Positions 37,268 through 47,487 of a stretch of DNA of 64,000 nucleotides are shown in pieces (position 1 is the stretch's first letter; each line of letters begins with the position of its first letter). A model generated the notes under the pieces. That model had not been told where the DNA came from and ran no database searches. It saw nothing but the letters and a program-made list of their open reading frames with translations. The translations under genes and the position numbers were made by a program. Source of the DNA: Pseudomonas syringae pv. cilantro (GTDB lineage Bacteria > Pseudomonadota > Gammaproteobacteria > Pseudomonadales > Pseudomonadaceae); the NCBI RefSeq assembly GCF_001293775.1, contig NZ_LGLN01000035.1, forward strand, positions 1 through 64,000, given 5' to 3'.

Positions 37268-39151
37268 TTAGAACTTCTCGATCTTCGCCTTGCTTTCCAA
37301 CTGTGCACGGTACGCTGCGAAATCCTGCTGACCGGCACGCGATGCGAGGAAACGGCGATATTGCGCCTTTTCTGCGTCAGTCGGCGCGGTTGCCTGATTC
37401 ACACCATTGAGACGGACAATCACGAAGCTGCCATCCGCTGCAGTAATGCTGGCGAATTCCGGCTTGTCCTTGCCATTCGGCTTGGGCATGCGGAACAGCG
37501 TCTGCAGGACCTGAGGGTCAACCCCTTCCTGGCTGCGAGTGACCGCTTCCATGACTTTCCAGTCCTGACCTGCCTGCTTGGCAGCCAACGGAATCTTGCC
37601 CTCGCGCAGACCGGCCAGCAGTGCTTCGCCCTTGGCCTTGGCCGCCGCCGAAGCATGCTCCTTGACGAGTTGCGCGCGAATCGAGCTGGCAACGCTTTCA
37701 AGTGGCAGCTGTTGCGGTTGCAGATGCTCTTTGGCACGGACGACCACGACCGTTTCCGGGTCCAGCTCCAGCGTGTTGCTGTTGGAGCCTTCTTCCAGCA
37801 CTTCCGGGCTGAATGCCGCCTGGATGACAGCACGGTTGGCCGTCAGGCCTTCACCGCCTTCACGACCAAATGGCGCAGTGGTCTGAACCTTGAGACCCAG
37901 ATCCTGAGCCGGCTGATTCAGGTCGGACGATTCGAATGCCGAATCTTCCAGCTGCTTGGTCACTTCGACGAACTTCTGCTCGACCTGCTGCGACTTGAGG
38001 TCGTTGGTCAGCTTGTCCTTGAGGCTGGCGAAGGTCGGCACCGACGGTGCTTCAACGCCCAGCAACTTGATCAGGTGCCAGCCGAAGTCGGTGCGTACCG
38101 GCTGCGAAACCTGGTCCTTGTTCAACGCATACAGCGCGTCTTCAAAAGCCGGGTCGTAAACGCCTTTGCCCGCGTAGCCCAGATCACCGCCCTTGTTCGA
38201 CGAGCCAGGGTCCTGCGAGTATTCCTTGGCCAGCGCCGCGAAGTCCTCACCCTTGGCCAGACGCTGCTGAATTTCTTCAATTTTCGCCTTGGCCTGCTCT
38301 TCGTTCAGCTTGTCGTTCACTTCGATCAGAATGTGCGCTGCACGACGCTGCTCGGCGAGGTTGGCGATCTCTTTCTGATACGCCGCCTGCAAATCCTCGT
38401 CCTTGACCTGAACCTTGTCGAAGAAAGACGATTTCTTCAACTCGATGTAATCAAGCACGACTTGCTCAGGGCTCATGAACTCTTTGGCATGCTGGTCGTA
38501 GTGAGCCTTGACTTCATCGTCGGTCACTTTCACTGCCGCCGGATCGGCCGGCAGAGTCAGCGAAGCGAAATCCCGCGTCTGTTTTTCCAGACGGGCAAAG
38601 GCTTCAACCTGTGCGTCGGTTACGAAGGCACTGCCCGCAACACCTGCGCGCACCTGACCGATGAGCATTTCCTGGCCCAGCATCTGGCGGAACTGCAGAC
38701 GGCTGTAACCGAGCTGACGAATAACCTGATCGAAGCGGTCGGCGCTGAACTTGCCATCGACCTGAAATTCAGGCGTCTGCAACAGTTGCTGATCCAGCGC
38801 CGCTTCGGAAAACGAGAACTTGGCGTCCGCTGCACCTTGCAGCAGCAGCTTGCGATCGATCAGGCCTTTGAGCGCCGATTCACGCAGCAGCTTTTCATCG
38901 AGCATGGCAGGATCGAAATCCTTGCCCAACTGCTGCGAGAGCTGTTGAGCCAACTGACGACGCTGCATGTCAACGGCCTGGCTCAACTCGCTTTGAGAGA
39001 TGTCCTCACCGTTGACCTCAGCTGCGTTCTGCTTGTTGCTGGTGGCGGTAAACAACGCCTCGATGCCGGTGAAGGCCATCAACGCGATGATGATTCCGAT
39101 AATGGTCTTGGCAATCCAGCCTTGTGAATTGTCCCTGATGTTCTGCAGCAT
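37268..39151 (-). CDS. ppiD: periplasmic chaperone/peptidyl-prolyl isomerase PpiD
   Basis: 627 aa. One N-terminal membrane anchor (IAKTIIGIIIALMAFTGI) is followed by a SurA-like chaperone region. A parvulin domain lies at about 270-365, starting RRAAHILIEVNDKLNEEQAK and including GDLGYAGKGVYDPAFEDAL and FGWHLIKLL. A large C-terminal chaperone region ends the protein. It faces the periplasm and assists outer-membrane and secreted protein folding at the Sec translocon. It is last in the tig-clpPX-lon-hupB-ppiD run but lies behind its own upstream terminator. Confidence 0.95.
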   Translation of the reverse strand: MLQNIRDNSQGWIAKTIIGIIIALMAFTGIEALFTATSNKQNAAEVNGEDISQSELSQAVDMQRRQLAQQLSQQLGKDFDPAMLDEKLLRESALKGLIDRKLLLQGAADAKFSFSEAALDQQLLQTPEFQVDGKFSADRFDQVIRQLGYSRLQFRQMLGQEMLIGQVRAGVAGSAFVTDAQVEAFARLEKQTRDFASLTLPADPAAVKVTDDEVKAHYDQHAKEFMSPEQVVLDYIELKKSSFFDKVQVKDEDLQAAYQKEIANLAEQRRAAHILIEVNDKLNEEQAKAKIEEIQQRLAKGEDFAALAKEYSQDPGSSNKGGDLGYAGKGVYDPAFEDALYALNKDQVSQPVRTDFGWHLIKLLGVEAPSVPTFASLKDKLTNDLKSQQVEQKFVEVTKQLEDSAFESSDLNQPAQDLGLKVQTTAPFGREGGEGLTANRAVIQAAFSPEVLEEGSNSNTLELDPETVVVVRAKEHLQPQQLPLESVASSIRAQLVKEHASAAAKAKGEALLAGLREGKIPLAAKQAGQDWKVMEAVTRSQEGVDPQVLQTLFRMPKPNGKDKPEFASITAADGSFVIVRLNGVNQATAPTDAEKAQYRRFLASRAGQQDFAAYRAQLESKAKIEKF

Positions 39152-39218
39152 TTGCGTCCCTCAAAACGGTGGTACTGACTAACCAACCGCGGAGCGTGGG
39201 TAGAAAGCGGATAGAAGA

Positions 39219-39242
39219 AAGGCGCATCCGAGGATGCGCCTT
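39219..39242 (-). terminator. intrinsic terminator downstream of hupB
   Basis: AAGGCGCATCC at 39219-39229 pairs with GGATGCGCCTT at 39232-39242. On the minus strand a T-rich stretch follows. It closes the hupB transcript after the tRNA-like element and before ppiD. Confidence 0.8.
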
Positions 39243-39253
39243 CTCGTAACTGA

Positions 39254-39308
39254 CGGAGCGGGAGGGCTCGAACCCTTCGGTGTTGCAACCGAATGCACCA
39301 CCGCTCCG
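39254..39308 (-). ncRNA. tRNA-like fold without a D-arm in the hupB 3' region
   Basis: On the minus strand an 8-bp outer stem (CGGAGCGG with CCGCTCCG) encloses two hairpins. The first is TTCGGT-TGCAAC-ACCGAA; the second is AGGG-TTCGAG-CCCT, which contains the GGTTCGA-type T-loop core of tRNAs. Total length is 55 bases, about 20 short of a tRNA. The D-arm is absent and no CCA is encoded. It lies 49 bases after the hupB stop and ends just before a terminator, so it would be part of, or cut from, the hupB transcript. It could be a tRNA relic, a structured 3'-UTR or a small RNA. It is not a working tRNA on present evidence. Confidence 0.4.
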
Positions 39309-39357
39309 CTACTGGATCAGACCTGGTCAGACCCAGCGGGCAAAGGCATCGAGAGGC

Positions 39358-39630
39358 TTAGTTGACAGCTTCTTTGAGGGCTTTACCGGCTTTGAAACCT
39401 GGTTTTTTAGCAGCAGCGATTTCCAGCGTTTTACCGGTCTGAGGATTGCGACCGGTGCGAGCAGGACGATCAGTAACGGAGAACGTACCAAAGCCAACCA
39501 AAACAACCGAGTCGCCAGCCTTCAGAGCGCCAGTGACGGATTCGATCACTGCGTCCAGCGCACGGCCAGCAGCAGCTTTCGGGATATCAGCAGATGCAGC
39601 GATAGCATCAATCAGTTCCGACTTGTTCAC
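39358..39630 (-). CDS. hupB: DNA-binding protein HU, beta type
   Basis: 90 aa, the exact HU length. The start [20 protein letters not shown] and the DNA-binding beta-arm [20 protein letters not shown] with the intercalating Pro are all present. HU dimers bend and compact DNA. The gene has a near-consensus promoter upstream, fitting its high expression. Confidence 0.97.
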   Translation of the reverse strand: MNKSELIDAIAASADIPKAAAGRALDAVIESVTGALKAGDSVVLVGFGTFSVTDRPARTGRNPQTGKTLEIAAAKKPGFKAGKALKEAVN

Positions 39631-39722
39631 TCTAAGTCCCCTTATCTCTATTTTGAGTACGTTTCTAAGTTTTAGGTGTTAAGCAAAACGAGCGCAGGAA
39701 GGCTTGCTGGTGCTTGCTTTAA

Positions 39723-39747
39723 AGAGCCGCTTTATAACAAGGGCTCT
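39723..39747. repeat. inverted repeat across the hupB -10 region
   Basis: AGAGCC at 39723-39728 and GGCTCT at 39742-39747 flank 13 bases that contain the hupB -10 hexamer. It could be the lon terminator, with A/T-rich flanks on both sides, or an operator of hupB. Confidence 0.5.
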
Positions 39748-39760
39748 AAAAAGCTGTCAA
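39732..39760 (-). promoter_or_regulatory. near-consensus sigma-70 promoter of hupB
   Basis: On the minus strand TTGACA (39760-39755), a 17-base spacer, then TTATAA (39737-39732). The -35 is perfect and the -10 near-consensus. It lies about 100 bases before the hupB start, inside the lon-hupB intergenic region. Confidence 0.8.
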
Positions 39761-39776
39761 GGAAGCCTGTCCAGTC

Positions 39777-42173
39777 TTAATGCGTGCTAATTCTGTCCTT
39801 AGAGTCAGTCTCGCGTTTTTCGTCCTTTGCAACCAGATCGGTTGCTGTTTCCGGCAACGGCTCCGGCGCGTATTGCAGCGCAATTTGCAGGACTTCGTCA
39901 ATCCATTTAACGGGCTTGATCTGCAGATCCTGTTTGATGTTGTCAGGAATCTCCTTCAAATCGCGTACATTTTCTTCCGGAATGATCACTGTCTTGATGC
40001 CGCCGCGATGCGCCGCCAGCAGTTTTTCCTTCAAACCACCAATCGCCAGCACTTGTCCGCGCAAGGTGATTTCACCGGTCATTGCCACATCCGCACGCAC
40101 CGGAATCTGTGTAAGCGCCGATACCAGTGCTGTGCACATCCCCACGCCGGCACTCGGACCGTCCTTCGGAGTCGCCCCCTCAGGCATGTGAATATGCGTG
40201 TCGTGCTTCTCGTGGAAATCGGCTGGAATGCCCAGACTGCGGGCCCTGCTGCGTACCACGGTCTGCGCTGCAGTGATGGACTCGACCATCACATCGCCCA
40301 GCGAACCGGTCTTGATCAACTGGCCCTTGCCCGATACGACAGCCGCTTCGATGGTCAACAATTCGCCGCCCACCTGCGTCCACGCCAGCCCGGTAACCTG
40401 ACCGATCTGATCCTGCTGCTCGGCAAGGCCATAGCGGAATTTGCGCACCCCCAGGAAATGCTCGAGCATCTCTGCCGTGACGTGCACGGAGAAACGTTTT
40501 TCCATCGTGTGTTCTTTGACTGCCTTGCGGCAGACCTTCGCAATCTGCCGCTCAAGCCCGCGCACGCCCGCTTCACGGGTGTAATAGCGGATGATGTCGC
40601 GGATCGCTTCCTCGTCGAACTGGATCTCGCCCTTCTTCAGGCCGTTCGCCTGAATCTGCTTGGGCGAAAGGTACTTGACGGCGATGTTGATCTTTTCGTC
40701 TTCGGTGTAGCCCGGCAACCGAATGACTTCCATCCGGTCCAGCAACGCTGGCGGGATGTTCATCGAGTTCGAGGTGCAGAGGAACATCACGTCCGAGAGG
40801 TCGTAGTCGACTTCCAGGTAGTGATCGTTGAAATTATGGTTCTGCTCGGGGTCAAGCACCTCAAGCAGCGCCGAGGCCGGATCGCCACGCATATCGCTGC
40901 CCATCTTGTCGATTTCGTCAAGCAGGAACAACGGGTTGCGGACGCCCACCTTTGTCATCTTTTGTATCAATCTTCCTGGCATCGAACCGATGTACGTACG
41001 GCGATGACCACGAATTTCCGCTTCATCGCGCACGCCACCGAGGGCCATGCGCACGAATTTGCGATTGGTCGCACTGGCAATAGACTCCGCCAGCGAGGTT
41101 TTACCGACGCCAGGTGGCCCGACCAGGCACAGCACAGGACCGCGAATTTTCTTCACGCGCTTCTGCACTGCAAGGTATTCGAGGATGCGCTCTTTGACCT
41201 CGTCGAGACCGTAGTGATCGGCGTCGAGAATCGCCTCGGCACGCGCCAGGTCGAGGCGCACTTTGCTCTGCGCCTTCCACGGCACTTGCACCAGCCAGTC
41301 GATGTAGGTGCGCACCACGGTCGCTTCGGCAGACATCGGCGACATCTGCTTGAGCTTGTTCAGCTCGGCGGTCGCCTTGGTCAGCGCGTCTTTGGGCAGA
41401 CCGGCAGCATCAATGCGCTTTTTCAGCTCTTCGATTTCGTTATGGCCTTCGTCGCCATCGCCCAGCTCTTTCTGAATGGCCTTCATCTGCTCATTCAGGT
41501 AGTACTCGCGCTGGCTGCGCTCCATTTGTTTTTTGACACGACCGCGAATGCGTTTTTCAACCTGCAACAGGTCGATTTCAGCGTCCAGCAGGGCCAGCAC
41601 GTGCTCGACACGGGCCGACAGGTCGATAATCTCGAGGATTTCCTGCTTCTGCTCGATCTTAAGCGCCATGTGCGCCGCCATGGTATCTACCAGGCGACCG
41701 GGCTCGTCGATGCTGTTAAGCGACGACAGGACCTCTGCAGGAACCTTCTTACCAAGCTGTACGTATTGCTCGAATTGAGCGAGCAGGCTGCGTACGAACA
41801 CTTCGGATTCACGATCCGGCGCGTCGACTTCGTCGATCAGCGCGACATCGGCACGGTAATGGCCATCGACTTCGATGAAACGCTCGACCGAACCGCGCTG
41901 CTCGCCCTCTACCAGCACCTTGACGGTGCCGTCGGGCAGTTTGAGCAACTGCAGGACAGTGGCAATGGTCCCTACGCTGTACAACGCCTTTTCGTCAGGG
42001 TCGTCGTCAGCCGGGTTTCTTTGCGCGAGCAGCAGGATCTGCTTGTCGCCTGTCATTGCCGCTTCAAGGGCTTCGATAGACTTCTCGCGCCCCACGAACA
42101 GCGGGATAACCATATGCGGATAAACCACGACATCACGCAATGGCAAAAGAGGCAATTCAATAGTGGTCTTCAT
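39777..42173 (-). CDS. lon: ATP-dependent protease La (Lon)
   Basis: 798 aa. The N-terminal substrate domain begins [20 protein letters not shown]. The AAA+ module has Walker [14 protein letters not shown], Walker [11 protein letters not shown] and sensor residues. The C-terminal protease domain has the Ser of the Ser-Lys dyad in [12 protein letters not shown] and the Lys in [13 protein letters not shown]. It degrades misfolded and short-lived regulatory proteins in the cytoplasm. A sigma-32-like promoter stands upstream, matching heat-shock control known in E. coli. Confidence 0.97.
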   Translation of the reverse strand: MKTTIELPLLPLRDVVVYPHMVIPLFVGREKSIEALEAAMTGDKQILLLAQRNPADDDPDEKALYSVGTIATVLQLLKLPDGTVKVLVEGEQRGSVERFIEVDGHYRADVALIDEVDAPDRESEVFVRSLLAQFEQYVQLGKKVPAEVLSSLNSIDEPGRLVDTMAAHMALKIEQKQEILEIIDLSARVEHVLALLDAEIDLLQVEKRIRGRVKKQMERSQREYYLNEQMKAIQKELGDGDEGHNEIEELKKRIDAAGLPKDALTKATAELNKLKQMSPMSAEATVVRTYIDWLVQVPWKAQSKVRLDLARAEAILDADHYGLDEVKERILEYLAVQKRVKKIRGPVLCLVGPPGVGKTSLAESIASATNRKFVRMALGGVRDEAEIRGHRRTYIGSMPGRLIQKMTKVGVRNPLFLLDEIDKMGSDMRGDPASALLEVLDPEQNHNFNDHYLEVDYDLSDVMFLCTSNSMNIPPALLDRMEVIRLPGYTEDEKINIAVKYLSPKQIQANGLKKGEIQFDEEAIRDIIRYYTREAGVRGLERQIAKVCRKAVKEHTMEKRFSVHVTAEMLEHFLGVRKFRYGLAEQQDQIGQVTGLAWTQVGGELLTIEAAVVSGKGQLIKTGSLGDVMVESITAAQTVVRSRARSLGIPADFHEKHDTHIHMPEGATPKDGPSAGVGMCTALVSALTQIPVRADVAMTGEITLRGQVLAIGGLKEKLLAAHRGGIKTVIIPEENVRDLKEIPDNIKQDLQIKPVKWIDEVLQIALQYAPEPLPETATDLVAKDEKRETDSKDRISTH

Positions 42174-42229
42174 GATTTCGCCTCTACAGCGGCCAATCGG
42201 CCGGGACAGATGGAATTAGCTTGAAGCCA

Positions 42230-42258
42230 AGATGGGGGTAGCGTTCAAAAAAAACAAG
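42230..42258 (-). promoter_or_regulatory. sigma-32-like (heat-shock) promoter of lon
   Basis: On the minus strand CTTGTTT (from 42258), 14 bases, then CCCCATCT (42237-42230). This fits the CTTGAAA-N(11-16)-CCCCATNT consensus. It lies about 60 bases before the lon start. Confidence 0.65.
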
Positions 42259-42320
42259 CTCTAGTGAGGCTACCCGCCAAGATCAGATTCTTCATACAAG
42301 ACGAATGAACTGGCTAAAAA

Positions 42321-42349
42321 TGCAAAAGGGGACCTCAAAGGCCCCCTTT
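42321..42349 (-). terminator. intrinsic terminator after clpX
   Basis: AAAGGGG at 42325-42331 pairs with CCCCTTT at 42343-42349, with an extra inner CC/GG pair. On the minus strand TTTTGCATTTTT follows. It separates clpX from lon transcription. Confidence 0.85.
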
Positions 42350-42383
42350 CGTGTCACTTCACACGCAAACTCACAACCGTGGT

Positions 42384-43667
42384 TTACGCGTCAGGAGCAA
42401 CCTTGGCGGGCGGCTCGCTGTTTTCGTAGATCAGCAACGGCTTGGATGTTCCATCGATCACGCTTTCGTCGATCACCACCTTGCTCACGTCGCTTTGCGA
42501 CGGGATCTCGTACATGGTGTCGAGCAGCACGCCTTCGAGAATCGAACGCAGACCACGGGCACCGGTCTTGCGCTCCAGCGCACGACGGGCAACCGATTTC
42601 AGCGCATCGGTACGGAACTCGAGGTCCACACCTTCCATCTCGAACAGCTTGGCGTACTGCTTGGTCAGCGCGTTCTTCGGCTCGGTAAGGATCTGGATCA
42701 AAGCAGCCTCATCCAGTTCGTCGAGCGTTGCAAGCACCGGCAGACGGCCCACGAATTCCGGGATCAGACCGAACTTGACCAGATCGTCAGGTTCGACTTC
42801 ACGCAGGGACTCGCCCACCTTCTTGCCCTCCTCCTTGCTGCGAACTTCAGCGTTGAAGCCGATGCCGCCACGGGTGGAACGGTTCTGAATGACCTTTTCC
42901 AGGCCCGAGAAGGCGCCACCGCAGATAAAGAGGATGTTACGCGTGTCCACTTGCAGGAATTCCTGCTGTGGGTGCTTGCGCCCGCCTTGAGGAGGCACGG
43001 AAGCCACGGTGCCCTCGATCAGTTTCAGCAAGGCTTGTTGCACGCCTTCGCCGGACACGTCACGAGTGATCGAAGGGTTGTCGGATTTGCGCGAAATCTT
43101 GTCGATTTCATCAATGTAGACAATACCCATCTGGGCCTTCTCGACATCGTAATCGCATTTCTGCAACAGCTTCTGGATAATGTTTTCGACGTCCTCACCC
43201 ACGTAACCGGCTTCGGTCAGGGTGGTGGCGTCAGCGATGGTGAACGGGACATTGAGCAGACGAGCCAGCGTTTCGGCCAACAGCGTCTTGCCGGAACCCG
43301 TCGGGCCGATCAGCAGGATGTTGCTCTTGCCGAGCTCGACATCGTCGTTTTTCTTGTCACGCTGGTTCAGACGCTTGTAGTGGTTGTACACCGCTACTGC
43401 GAGAACCTTTTTGGCACGTTCCTGACCGATTACGTACTGGTCAAGGATGCCGCTGATTTCTTTAGGCGAAGGCAATTTATGCGCGCTGCTTTCGGCCTGA
43501 GCTTCCTGCACCTCCTCGCGGATGATGTCATTGCACAGGTCGACGCACTCGTCGCAGATAAAGACCGAGGGGCCGGCAATCAATTTGCGCACTTCATGCT
43601 GGCTTTTGCCACAGAAGGAGCAATAGAGCAATTTGCCGTTGTCCTCGCCGTTGCGGGTGTCAGTCAT
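42384..43667 (-). CDS. clpX: ClpXP protease ATPase subunit ClpX
   Basis: 427 aa. The N-terminal zinc-binding domain has CSFCGKSQ and CDECVDLC. The AAA+ core carries Walker [13 protein letters not shown], Walker [10 protein letters not shown], the pore loop GYVGEDVE, and the IGF-type loop for ClpP docking further on. It unfolds tagged substrates and threads them into ClpP. It is 106 bases downstream of clpP on the same strand. Confidence 0.97.
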   Translation of the reverse strand: MTDTRNGEDNGKLLYCSFCGKSQHEVRKLIAGPSVFICDECVDLCNDIIREEVQEAQAESSAHKLPSPKEISGILDQYVIGQERAKKVLAVAVYNHYKRLNQRDKKNDDVELGKSNILLIGPTGSGKTLLAETLARLLNVPFTIADATTLTEAGYVGEDVENIIQKLLQKCDYDVEKAQMGIVYIDEIDKISRKSDNPSITRDVSGEGVQQALLKLIEGTVASVPPQGGRKHPQQEFLQVDTRNILFICGGAFSGLEKVIQNRSTRGGIGFNAEVRSKEEGKKVGESLREVEPDDLVKFGLIPEFVGRLPVLATLDELDEAALIQILTEPKNALTKQYAKLFEMEGVDLEFRTDALKSVARRALERKTGARGLRSILEGVLLDTMYEIPSQSDVSKVVIDESVIDGTSKPLLIYENSEPPAKVAPDA

Positions 43668-43773
43668 TCGATCGATCCAATCCGGTAGGCTTGCAACACA
43701 AGATGAAGGCTCTTGCGGGCTTTTTCAAGTCCGCAGGCGGTCGGTTGTGCCGACCCCCTACATTTTGAGCCGC

Positions 43774-44415
43774 TTAGGCAGGCATTTGACGCTTGTTGAT
43801 CACGGAGTCGATGAGGCCGTATTCAGCCGCGCGCTCTGCGCTCATGAAGTTGTCACGCTCGGTGTCGCGCTCGATGGTTTCGAGGCTCTGACCAGTGTGG
43901 TGCGCCAGCAACGAGTTCAGACGGTGACGGATGTGCAGGATTTCCTTGGCATGGATGTCGATGTCCGACGCCTGGCCCTGGAAACCGCCCAGCGGCTGGT
44001 GAATCATCATCCGCGAGTTGGGCAGGCAATGACGCTTGCCTTCAGCACCACCTGCCAGCAGGAAGGCACCCATGCTGCACGCCTGACCGATACAGATGGT
44101 CGAAACGTCGGGCTTGATGAACTGCATGGTGTCGTAGATCGACATGCCTGCAGTCACCGAACCGCCCGGTGAGTTGATGTAGAGATGGATATCCTTGTCC
44201 GGGTTTTCCGCTTCAAGGAAAAGCAGTTGCGCCGCGATAAGGTTGGCCATGTAATCCTCTACCGGACCAACCATAAAGATGACTCGCTCCTTGAGAAGGC
44301 GCGAATAGATGTCATAGGCGCGTTCGCCACGGGCGGACTGCTCGATAACCATCGGGACCAGGCCGCCAGCGGCCTGGATGTCAGAGTTCTGCTGAATATA
44401 AGAATTGCGGGACAT
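43774..44415 (-). CDS. clpP: ClpP protease proteolytic subunit
   Basis: 213 aa from ATG 44415 (MSRNSYIQQ), the start common in Pseudomonas; an in-frame ATG nine bases upstream is also possible. The catalytic triad is present: Ser in [10 protein letters not shown], His in [11 protein letters not shown] and Asp in RDTERDNFM. It forms the tetradecameric chamber of ClpXP/ClpAP. It lies between tig and clpX, the standard order. Confidence 0.96.
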
Positions 44416-44454
44416 GTCCTGCATTCACTCCCAAATAGTCGAGTCTTGAATACG

Positions 44455-44482
44455 CACAAGCCAGCGCGAAGGCTGGCTTGTG
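44455..44482 (-). terminator. stable hairpin between tig and clpP
   Basis: CACAAGCCAGC at 44455-44465 pairs perfectly with GCTGGCTTGTG at 44472-44482. On the minus strand no T-tract follows the stem, so it is more likely a partial terminator or mRNA-stabilising stem than a full stop. Confidence 0.5.
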
Positions 44483-44506
44483 GGTGTTTTCGCACGAAAA
44501 GAGAAA

Positions 44507-45817
44507 TCAGTCGGCTTTTGGAGCTTCCACCGGCTTGACAGCTTCTTCGTAGGAGACCGATTTGTCGGTCACGCTAGCTTTCTGCAAAACAGTATCTACA
44601 ACTTGCTCTTCAAGCACAACAGAACGTACTTCGTTCATTTGCTGCTCGTTCTTGTAGTACCAAGCCACAACCTGCTCTGGCTCCTGATAAGCGGAAGCCA
44701 TTTCCTGGATCATCTCGCGTACGCGAGCGTCATCAGGCTTGAGGTCGAACTGCTTGACCACCTCGGCAACGATCAGGCCCAGCTCGACGCGACGCTTGGC
44801 TTGCTCTTCGAACAGCTCGGCCGGCAGCTGGTCAGGCTTGATGTTGCCACCAAACTGCTGAACGGCCTGAACGCGCAGACGATTGACTTCGTTTTCCAGC
44901 AGCGCTTTAGGCACTTCGATCGGGTTGGCAGCCAGCAGACCGTCCATCACCTGATTCTTGACCTTGGACTTGATCGCCTGACGCAGCTCGCGCTCCATGT
45001 TCTTGCGAACTTCAGCGCGGAAGCCTTCGATGCCGGTTTCCTTGATACCGAACTGCTTGAAGAACTCTTCGTTCAGCTCAGGCAGCTTTGGCTCGGAAAC
45101 GGTATTGACGGTCACGGTGAACTCGGCGGCTTTACCAGCCAGCTCGAGGTTCTGATAGTCCTCAGGGAAGGTCACGTTCAGAACGCGCTCTTCACCGGCC
45201 TTCGCGCCGACCAGACCTTCTTCGAAGCCCGGGATCATGCGGCCGGAACCCAGAACCAGCTGGGTTGCAGTGGCAGAACCGCCAGCGAAAACTTCGCCGT
45301 CGACCTTGCCCACGAAATCGATGTTCAACTGATCTTCGTTCTGAGCGGCGCGATCGGTGACTTCGAAGCGAACGTTCTGCTTGCGCAGCACTTCCAGCAT
45401 GTTGTCCAGATCGCTGTCAGCCACGTCGGCGGACAGACGCTCTACCGCGATGGCATCGAAACCGGCGACGGTGAATTCCGGGAATACTTCGAAAGTAGCC
45501 ACGTATTCCAGATCTTTGCCTTTCTCAAAGGACTTTGGTTCTACAGCAGGCGCGCCGGCCGGGTTCAGCTTTTGCTCGACCACAGCTTCGTAGAAGGTCG
45601 CCTGAATCAGATCGCCCAGCGCTTCCTGACGCGCACCGTCTTCGTAACGCTGACGGATGACGCTCATCGGCACTTTGCCTGGGCGGAAGCCCGGGATCTT
45701 GGCTTTGCGCGCGGTCTGCTGCAGACGCTTGTTGACTTCAGTCTCGATGCGTTCGGCGGGCACGCCAATGGTCATGCGGCGCTCAAGAGCGGAAGTGTTT
45801 TCAACAGAAACTTGCAT
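44507..45817 (-). CDS. tig: trigger factor, ribosome-associated chaperone
   Basis: 436 aa from ATG 45817, preceded by GAGGAA. The N-terminal ribosome-binding domain has the [17 protein letters not shown] signature. The FKBP-like PPIase domain (about 160-240) contains [16 protein letters not shown]. The C-terminal helical chaperone arms complete the protein. It folds nascent chains at the exit tunnel. It is first gene of the tig-clpP-clpX run. Confidence 0.97.
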   Translation of the reverse strand: MQVSVENTSALERRMTIGVPAERIETEVNKRLQQTARKAKIPGFRPGKVPMSVIRQRYEDGARQEALGDLIQATFYEAVVEQKLNPAGAPAVEPKSFEKGKDLEYVATFEVFPEFTVAGFDAIAVERLSADVADSDLDNMLEVLRKQNVRFEVTDRAAQNEDQLNIDFVGKVDGEVFAGGSATATQLVLGSGRMIPGFEEGLVGAKAGEERVLNVTFPEDYQNLELAGKAAEFTVTVNTVSEPKLPELNEEFFKQFGIKETGIEGFRAEVRKNMERELRQAIKSKVKNQVMDGLLAANPIEVPKALLENEVNRLRVQAVQQFGGNIKPDQLPAELFEEQAKRRVELGLIVAEVVKQFDLKPDDARVREMIQEMASAYQEPEQVVAWYYKNEQQMNEVRSVVLEEQVVDTVLQKASVTDKSVSYEEAVKPVEAPKAD

Positions 45818-47007
45818 GGATATTCCTCGTTGCACAGACGTTAGCCGGCCGTTTCCGACCCCAGAATCAAGGGCATGCATTCTAGTGGGTCATACTCAAG
45901 AAGTCACCCTACTGAAAAAGGGTGGGTTTATAGGACGAAAGCGGAGCACTGCGGTGCAAGGAAGAAAAAAGCCCTGCACCCTCGGCGACGCGTCTGGCAC
46001 GGCTTCTATATAAGGAAGCATCAGCACCGGAGACGACCGACTCCGTCCACGTAGCACGCCCCACTCGACCGACGGCGAAAAACCAGCCGACCAGCGAGAC
46101 GGTAGAGCGAATACGCTGAAACAAAAAAACCGCTCAAAGCGGCCTTTCTCGCAACCCGGGCTTTCACTCGCAATCACATGTGTCATGGCGAAAGGAGAGT
46201 GCGAAAGAATCTCCAGCGACCTGCCATGCAAAGCTTCAGCCTCGAAGCCTGGAATCGATGCACTTTTGCGCGACTGATTCGATCCGCCGGGCAGCTTCCA
46301 GCCTGATCCAGCCCGGCGCGCATCGTACACAACGTGGCCGAGGCGCGCCACCCATTGCAAGCATTTGACGGGGCTGACATTTTTTCATACGGATAAGTTC
46401 AGCAAGCCGCCATCGGCAGGTCAGTGTCGAGTACAACCCCGGTACGCAATCAATCACCTCCCCGCTCAAGGGACGCTTAACAGTCGAGCCAACTTTATAC
46501 TCGCTGAACGCCGCAGCCCATACACCGCAGACTGTAGAAGCGTAGCGCAATCTCAAAGGCAAAAGTTTGCGACCTGACCTCTGCAAAACGCGCTTACTAA
46601 AGAAATATTAATAGTCGCAGAAATATCATTTCATCCGTATCAAGACCGCATCACCAAGACGTTCGTGCGCACTATTAAATGGCCTCGTTTGAAACATGCA
46701 GGGCGCTGCATAGCGCCGGTGACGCGATGTTCGACTAGAGCGACCTTCCCAGACACCTACCCCATGACCACTCAGAAAGAACGCCCGACCAGAGCCAGCG
46801 CCGCCGCCAAGGCCCTGCTGCGCCCTTGTACTGCGCGGTCATCCACTCCATAATCCGCCCCCTGATTCCGCCGCTTTCAGCAGCATGTACGAAGGTTTCA
46901 CTTAGCGATGAGTCGCACACTTCTCGCGTCGCACCGGCAGCACTTCCGAACCTTTGAGTCTTCAAGAAATCCATCCCTATATACCGTGCCATTCCCCAGG
47001 AAAAACC
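45818..47007. other. 1.2-kb gap without a recognisable gene, left border of the accessory region
   Basis: Open frames here are short, lack ribosome binding sites and look random. A minus-strand terminator at 46123-46142 has no gene feeding it. In other Pseudomonas, tRNA genes and folD or cysS usually follow near tig. I looked for T-loop cores in this stretch and found no tRNA. The tig promoter should lie near the left edge and the lipoprotein promoter near the right edge. Confidence 0.5.
46123..46142 (-). terminator. orphan intrinsic terminator on the minus strand
   Basis: CCGCT at 46130-46134, loop CAA, AGCGG at 46138-46142, followed on the minus strand by seven T residues. No minus-strand gene is recognisable upstream of it (to the right), so the gene it served may have been lost. 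Confidence 0.7.
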
Positions 47008-47487
47008 ATGTACAAGATGATTGCTGCACTTACTTTTCTCGCGATCACCTCAGCAACACTTACGGGATGCAATGAAAAAGAAGGGAACCCGGGAAACGCA
47101 GCAACCACCAAGACTAATTATTACTCATCCGACAAATGCGCTATTGACTCAATTGCCGGAAAAAGAGGGACAAGTATTTATGTTCCTCGAGGCATTGCGG
47201 AATTCAACGGATGGGCCTTCGATACGGCCAACCAGGACGCTCCGAAGGAAATCAGACTTCGCCTGACCGGCTACAAAGGAACCCCAGCCACGTTCAAGAA
47301 CCCGACCATCATTGATCGCCCAGACCTGATAAAGGCATTCAATAATGAAAAGCTATTGAAATCGGGCTTTTCGTTCAAGGCGGATTTGTCGTCGCTGGAG
47401 TCCGGAGGTTACAGCGTAGTTATCGAGATCCCAGGGGCGAACTCCTCCACTCTTTGCCAAACCAGGGTTTTGCTTGTTATCGAATAA
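47008..47487 (+). CDS. small predicted lipoprotein of unknown function
   Basis: 159 aa from ATG 47008 with AGGA seven bases upstream. The N-terminus MYKMIAALTFLAITSATLTGC is a type II signal ending in lipobox LTGC. The residue after the Cys is Asn rather than Asp, so outer-membrane sorting is likely. The mature part is polar and beta-rich, with EFNGWAFDTANQDAPKEIRL in the middle and a C-terminal segment that looks like a small beta-sandwich. Two Cys outside the lipobox (SDKCAID and TLCQTRV) could form a disulphide. Base use is more AT-rich than the neighbouring core genes. It is followed 264 bases later by an RgpF-like gene on the same strand. Confidence 0.7.
   Translation: MYKMIAALTFLAITSATLTGCNEKEGNPGNAATTKTNYYSSDKCAIDSIAGKRGTSIYVPRGIAEFNGWAFDTANQDAPKEIRLRLTGYKGTPATFKNPTIIDRPDLIKAFNNEKLLKSGFSFKADLSSLESGGYSVVIEIPGANSSTLCQTRVLLVIE

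Noticed and set aside
39254..39308. Functional tRNA gene
   Set aside because: Too short, no D-arm, no CCA, poorly paired T-stem in standard alignment; kept only as a tRNA-like element.
39780..42224. 814-codon plus-strand frame opposite lon
   Set aside because: His/Arg/Leu-rich antisense shadow; lon has all catalytic motifs.
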